A stretch of DNA of 64,000 nucleotides from JADYZU01 sp964540965. Lineage in GTDB: Bacteria; Pseudomonadota; Alphaproteobacteria; Rhodobacterales; Rhodobacteraceae. The position numbers and the translations under genes are program-made. How positions within the stretch are numbered: the first letter of the stretch is position 1; every line of letters starts with the position of its first letter. This document shows, in pieces, positions 61,491 to 64,000 of the stretch. The stretch is from contig CAZIOT010000005.1 of assembly GCA_964540965.1 (NCBI GenBank), positions 124,001 through 188,000 of the forward strand, given 5' to 3'. The notes below the pieces were generated by a model. The model was not told the origin of the DNA. It searched no databases and was given only the letters and a program-made list of their open reading frames with translations.

Positions 61491-62189
61491 TCAGGCGGGC
61501 TTCCGCCGTGGGCGTGGCGGTTTTTTCGACGGATCCTCGATCTGCATGTCCCAATCGGCCGGATCGAAGGGTCGGGTGCGGATCAGGGCCATGACTTCCT
61601 CGACCGGGGCGGCGGTTTCGCCCAGCCACAGGGCGACGTCATCCTCGTGCAGGATCAGCGGCATGCGGTCGGTGATCGGGGCGATCATCTCGTTCGCCGG
61701 CACCGTCACCTGCACGAATTCATGCTCGGGCCCGTGCCCGGCATCGAACAGGTCAAAGATCACGCCGATGATCGCCGGCCGGTCGTCCCTGCAGCGCATG
61801 GTCCATTGCTGGGTCCAGGTTTTCCCCGCCGGCGTGCCGTCCTGATACTGGACGGGAATGTCCTTGCCTTCGTTGAACGTCCTGATCCAGGTGATGCCCC
61901 TGCGGCGGTGGAAGGCATCGCGGAAGGTCGGCAGCCTGTGGACCGTCTCGCCGCGCGCATGCATGTGTCTGGGCACGCGCCGGCCGTCGCCGCGGCGGTC
62001 GGTGAACCCCCAGACCATCGGGCTGACGATCCGCGCGCCCGAGGTGTCGAGATGCACCACCGGCACCTGCCGCATCGGCGTGAAGGTCACCGGGCCGTCA
62101 TTGCCCTGCCGGGCGCCGGTGGCGGTGAGCAGGCTGCAATAGCCATGGATCTCGCGCCACGAATACATCTGGGTGAACTTGCCGCACAT
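61491..62189 (-). CDS. SRAP-domain protein (HMCES/YedK-like), variant
   Basis: A 232-aa protein of the SOS-response-associated peptidase family, which in other members crosslinks to abasic DNA through Cys2. MCGKF at the start gives the key cysteine. MVWGFTDRR and HARGETVHRLPTFRDAF match the family. The usual FYEW motif with catalytic Glu is absent (ITWIRTFNEGKD), and the motif HxRMP has TDRMP (His lost). A related alphaproteobacterial subgroup seems to have the same changes. Start at 62189 is fixed by the required Met-Cys. Confidence 0.85.
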   Translation of the reverse strand: MCGKFTQMYSWREIHGYCSLLTATGARQGNDGPVTFTPMRQVPVVHLDTSGARIVSPMVWGFTDRRGDGRRVPRHMHARGETVHRLPTFRDAFHRRRGITWIRTFNEGKDIPVQYQDGTPAGKTWTQQWTMRCRDDRPAIIGVIFDLFDAGHGPEHEFVQVTVPANEMIAPITDRMPLILHEDDVALWLGETAAPVEEVMALIRTRPFDPADWDMQIEDPSKKPPRPRRKPA

Positions 62190-62908
62190 GTGCCTGCGTC
62201 CCGCTGGTCGGGCCGAGCCTTGCCCGCCCATGCCTGAACCGTCAAGCCCATGGTCCCGCCGCCGCCAAAGGTTGCGAATCGGCTGCAGGCGGACCCGGAA
62301 ATTCCTTGTTGCTGCCATGTTTGCCCCGCGGCGTCCGATTCGAAGCTGCCCGTCTCGCGGCAGTTTCGACCAATCCTGCGGCAGGTGGCCGATTGATGCC
62401 AGATCGGCAACGCAGGCGGCAGCGGGCATCTGACGGGTTCCGTCGCGTTAACGTTTGATCAGGAATTTCCAAAGGGTCAACAGTCCCCGCCCGTCGCGCC
62501 ACGAAATGCCTTGTTCCAAGGGAATCGCGCCGCCACAGGGCCGGCGATTGTTTCCAAACCCGCCACTGCACCTGTCTTTTTAGTCAGGTCCGCCCCGGTT
62601 TTTCCCTGCCGTTACCGGCGATTGCCCGGCGAAGGGGGAGGAGATGCGGATACTTTTCCCTTTTTTCGACACGAACCTGCCGGTATTCAGGAACTTGCCC
62701 ACTGGGGGGCACTGGCCGTTGGGGCGGCCGGGCGGTGCAAACCGTCCAAAGTGAAGTCTGCAATGCGGCTGCCAATCCGCTGACGCAGCAAGACGGTTCC
62801 GGATCGGTGTCCCGATCCGGCACAGCGCAACCGGCCTTCGCCGGCTGCGGGCCATATTGTTTCGCGCGGATCAGCCGCGTCCCCGCGGGTGGGGTTGAGG
62901 AGAAGAAA
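62190..62908. other. About 720 bases without a recognised gene
   Basis: Open frames here look like shadows and have no family features. It includes CGTTAACG (62446-62453 region), and a perfect 9-bp hairpin (CCGGATCGG and CCGATCCGG, 62799-62820) plus a smaller one (CCGGC..GCCGG near 62830). These stand 90 bases before the RTX gene and could belong to its leader. Probably the promoter region of the RTX gene lies here. Confidence 0.5.
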
Positions 62909-64000
62909 ATGATCGGGACTGTCGAAGGAACTGCTGCTGACGACATCATCGACGGCACCTATACGGGTGACCCCGAGGGTGAGGCTCCGGCCAGCGGCGC
63001 CGATGTCATCATTGCCGGCAAGGGCAATGACACCGTGCGCGCCGGCGACGGCAACGATCTGGTCCATGGTGGTGCCGACGACGATTGGATCTGGGGCGAA
63101 AATGGCAATGACACGCTGCACGGCGACGCCGGCCGCGACCTGATCTTCGGCGGGGCCGGCAACGACGAATTGCAAGGCGGCAAGGGCGACGACACGCTCA
63201 AGGGCGGCGAAGGCAGCGACACCGTGGTCGGGGGCGCCGGCAACGACTGGATCGACGGCGGTGCCGACCGCGACACCATGATCGCCGGTGCCGGCGATTT
63301 CGTGAACGGCGGCTCCGAGGGCGACGACCACGATGTGCTCGACCTGACGGGAATCGGCCGTTACCGGATCGAGAACCTGACCCGCGACCTGAACGGCAAC
63401 GGCTGGAACGGCACCGTCGTCCTGCTTGACAACCACGGCGAACCCACCGGCGAAACCATCCGCTTCGAAGAGATCGAGGGCTTTGTCGAACCGCCGCATC
63501 GCGGACCCGACGGCACGGTCGAGGGAACCGGCGGCGACGACCTGATCGACGGCGGCTATACCGGCGATCCCGAAGGCGACATGGTCGACAACAACGACGC
63601 CCTGCTGCCCGGCGCGGTCGGCAACGACGACCTGATCTATGGCTTTGCCGGCAACGACACCATCCTTGCCGATCGCGGGAACGACAGCGTGTTCGGCGGC
63701 TCGGGCAATGACCTGATGTATGGCGGGTCGGGCAACGACACGATCTATGGCAACACCGGCGACGACATCTCGCATGGCGGGTCGGGCAACGACAGCTTCC
63801 AGGACAGCATCGGCCAGGACACCGTGTTCGGCGGGTCGGGCGACGACATCATCCGGCTGTCGGATGACGGATCGTCGGTCGGCCAGGATGACTCGGTTCT
63901 TGGCGGGGTGGGGCGCGATACCGTCTATGGCGGCTCGGGCAACGACCGCATCGACTCGAGCGATGGTGGCATCGGCCTGTTCGACAATCCCTATCCGCCG
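62909..64000 (+). CDS. RTX calcium-binding repeat protein (runs off the window)
   Basis: The reading frame from ATG at 62909 stays open to the last base, 364 codons so far. It is made of RTX nonapeptides (GGxGxDxxx), e.g. GGAGNDELQGGKGDDTLKGG and GGSGNDTIYGNTGDD, which bind calcium and fold after export by a type I system. Two copies of a spacer unit, VEGT..DDxIDGxYTGDPEGD, lie at residues about 5-25 and 205-227. GAGGAG precedes the ATG. The secretion signal and any C-terminal domain are outside the window. Confidence 0.9.
   Translation, partial: MIGTVEGTAADDIIDGTYTGDPEGEAPASGADVIIAGKGNDTVRAGDGNDLVHGGADDDWIWGENGNDTLHGDAGRDLIFGGAGNDELQGGKGDDTLKGGEGSDTVVGGAGNDWIDGGADRDTMIAGAGDFVNGGSEGDDHDVLDLTGIGRYRIENLTRDLNGNGWNGTVVLLDNHGEPTGETIRFEEIEGFVEPPHRGPDGTVEGTGGDDLIDGGYTGDPEGDMVDNNDALLPGAVGNDDLIYGFAGNDTILADRGNDSVFGGSGNDLMYGGSGNDTIYGNTGDDISHGGSGNDSFQDSIGQDTVFGGSGDDIIRLSDDGSSVGQDDSVLGGVGRDTVYGGSGNDRIDSSDGGIGLFDNPYPP

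Noticed and set aside
62687..63775. 362-residue minus-strand frame opposite the RTX gene
   Set aside because: It is the antisense of RTX repeats, which produces repeated Val/Ala/Asp motifs. The plus strand has the ribosome-binding site and the real repeats.

Overview
The window is about 64 kb of GC-rich, gene-dense DNA. It very probably comes from the chromosome of an alphaproteobacterium of the order Rhodobacterales (Rhodobacter/Paracoccus-like). Reasons: the dusB-ntrB-ntrC-ntrY-ntrX-trkA-trkH-hfq-hflX order, an NtrC with no GAFTGA loop (a known Rhodobacter trait), a fused ispDF, the paired DUF6477/DUF6456-type genes, and an MttB-family methyltransferase without a pyrrolysine codon. No species can be named from the sequence alone. 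Functional calls come from motif and family recognition without database searches.

Layout. 1-1.9 kb: end of a polyamine-type ABC importer operon (permease, ATPase). 2-6.6 kb (minus): ppk2 with a TetR gene, metA (predicted to use acetyl-CoA), an unassigned P-loop ATPase and an EamA exporter. 6.7-10.9 kb: a FadL/OmpP1-like porin, a second EamA protein, a VOC protein, a small membrane protein and an aldo/keto reductase. 11-18 kb: guaA, a secreted alpha/beta hydrolase, an MttB-like methyltransferase, small envelope proteins, the DUF6477/DUF6456 pair and a LysE exporter. 18.3-22.3 kb: katG with divergent oxyR and a candidate OxyR site between them, then aqpZ. 22.4-28.4 kb: lipA, two c-type cytochromes, a LysR gene, hpt with a tiny coupled membrane-protein gene, and two Sel1-repeat proteins. 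28.4-31 kb: a RatA/Coq10-like protein and the ispDF-pgpA-cinA operon. 31.2-42.9 kb: one long plus-strand cluster for nitrogen sensing (dusB, ntrB, ntrC, ntrY, ntrX), potassium uptake (trkA, trkH) and RNA/ribosome control (hfq, hflX).

43-50.9 kb: a membrane-anchored Mrr-type nuclease, a penicillin-acylase homologue, two beta-hydroxyacid dehydrogenases, arginase, dsbB, a zinc metallopeptidase and tRNA-Leu(CAA). The tRNA looks like the edge of an accessory segment (about 50.8-61.3 kb). That segment holds an excisionase-like gene read through the tRNA, an FAD oxidoreductase, an SDR without the catalytic Tyr/Lys, a quinone-oxidoreductase-like enzyme, a broken pirin gene, and a CecR-like TetR regulator divergent from a YbhG-F-S-R-like efflux operon, closed by an IS3-family remnant. 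After it come a variant SRAP-domain gene and, running off the window, a large RTX calcium-binding protein.

The most unusual structural signal is a set of tandem 20-24 bp loopless palindromes with unrelated sequences, found at four places (1.9, 28.9, 43.9 and 47.4 kb), each at the end of one gene or between two convergent genes. None has the T-tract of a standard terminator.
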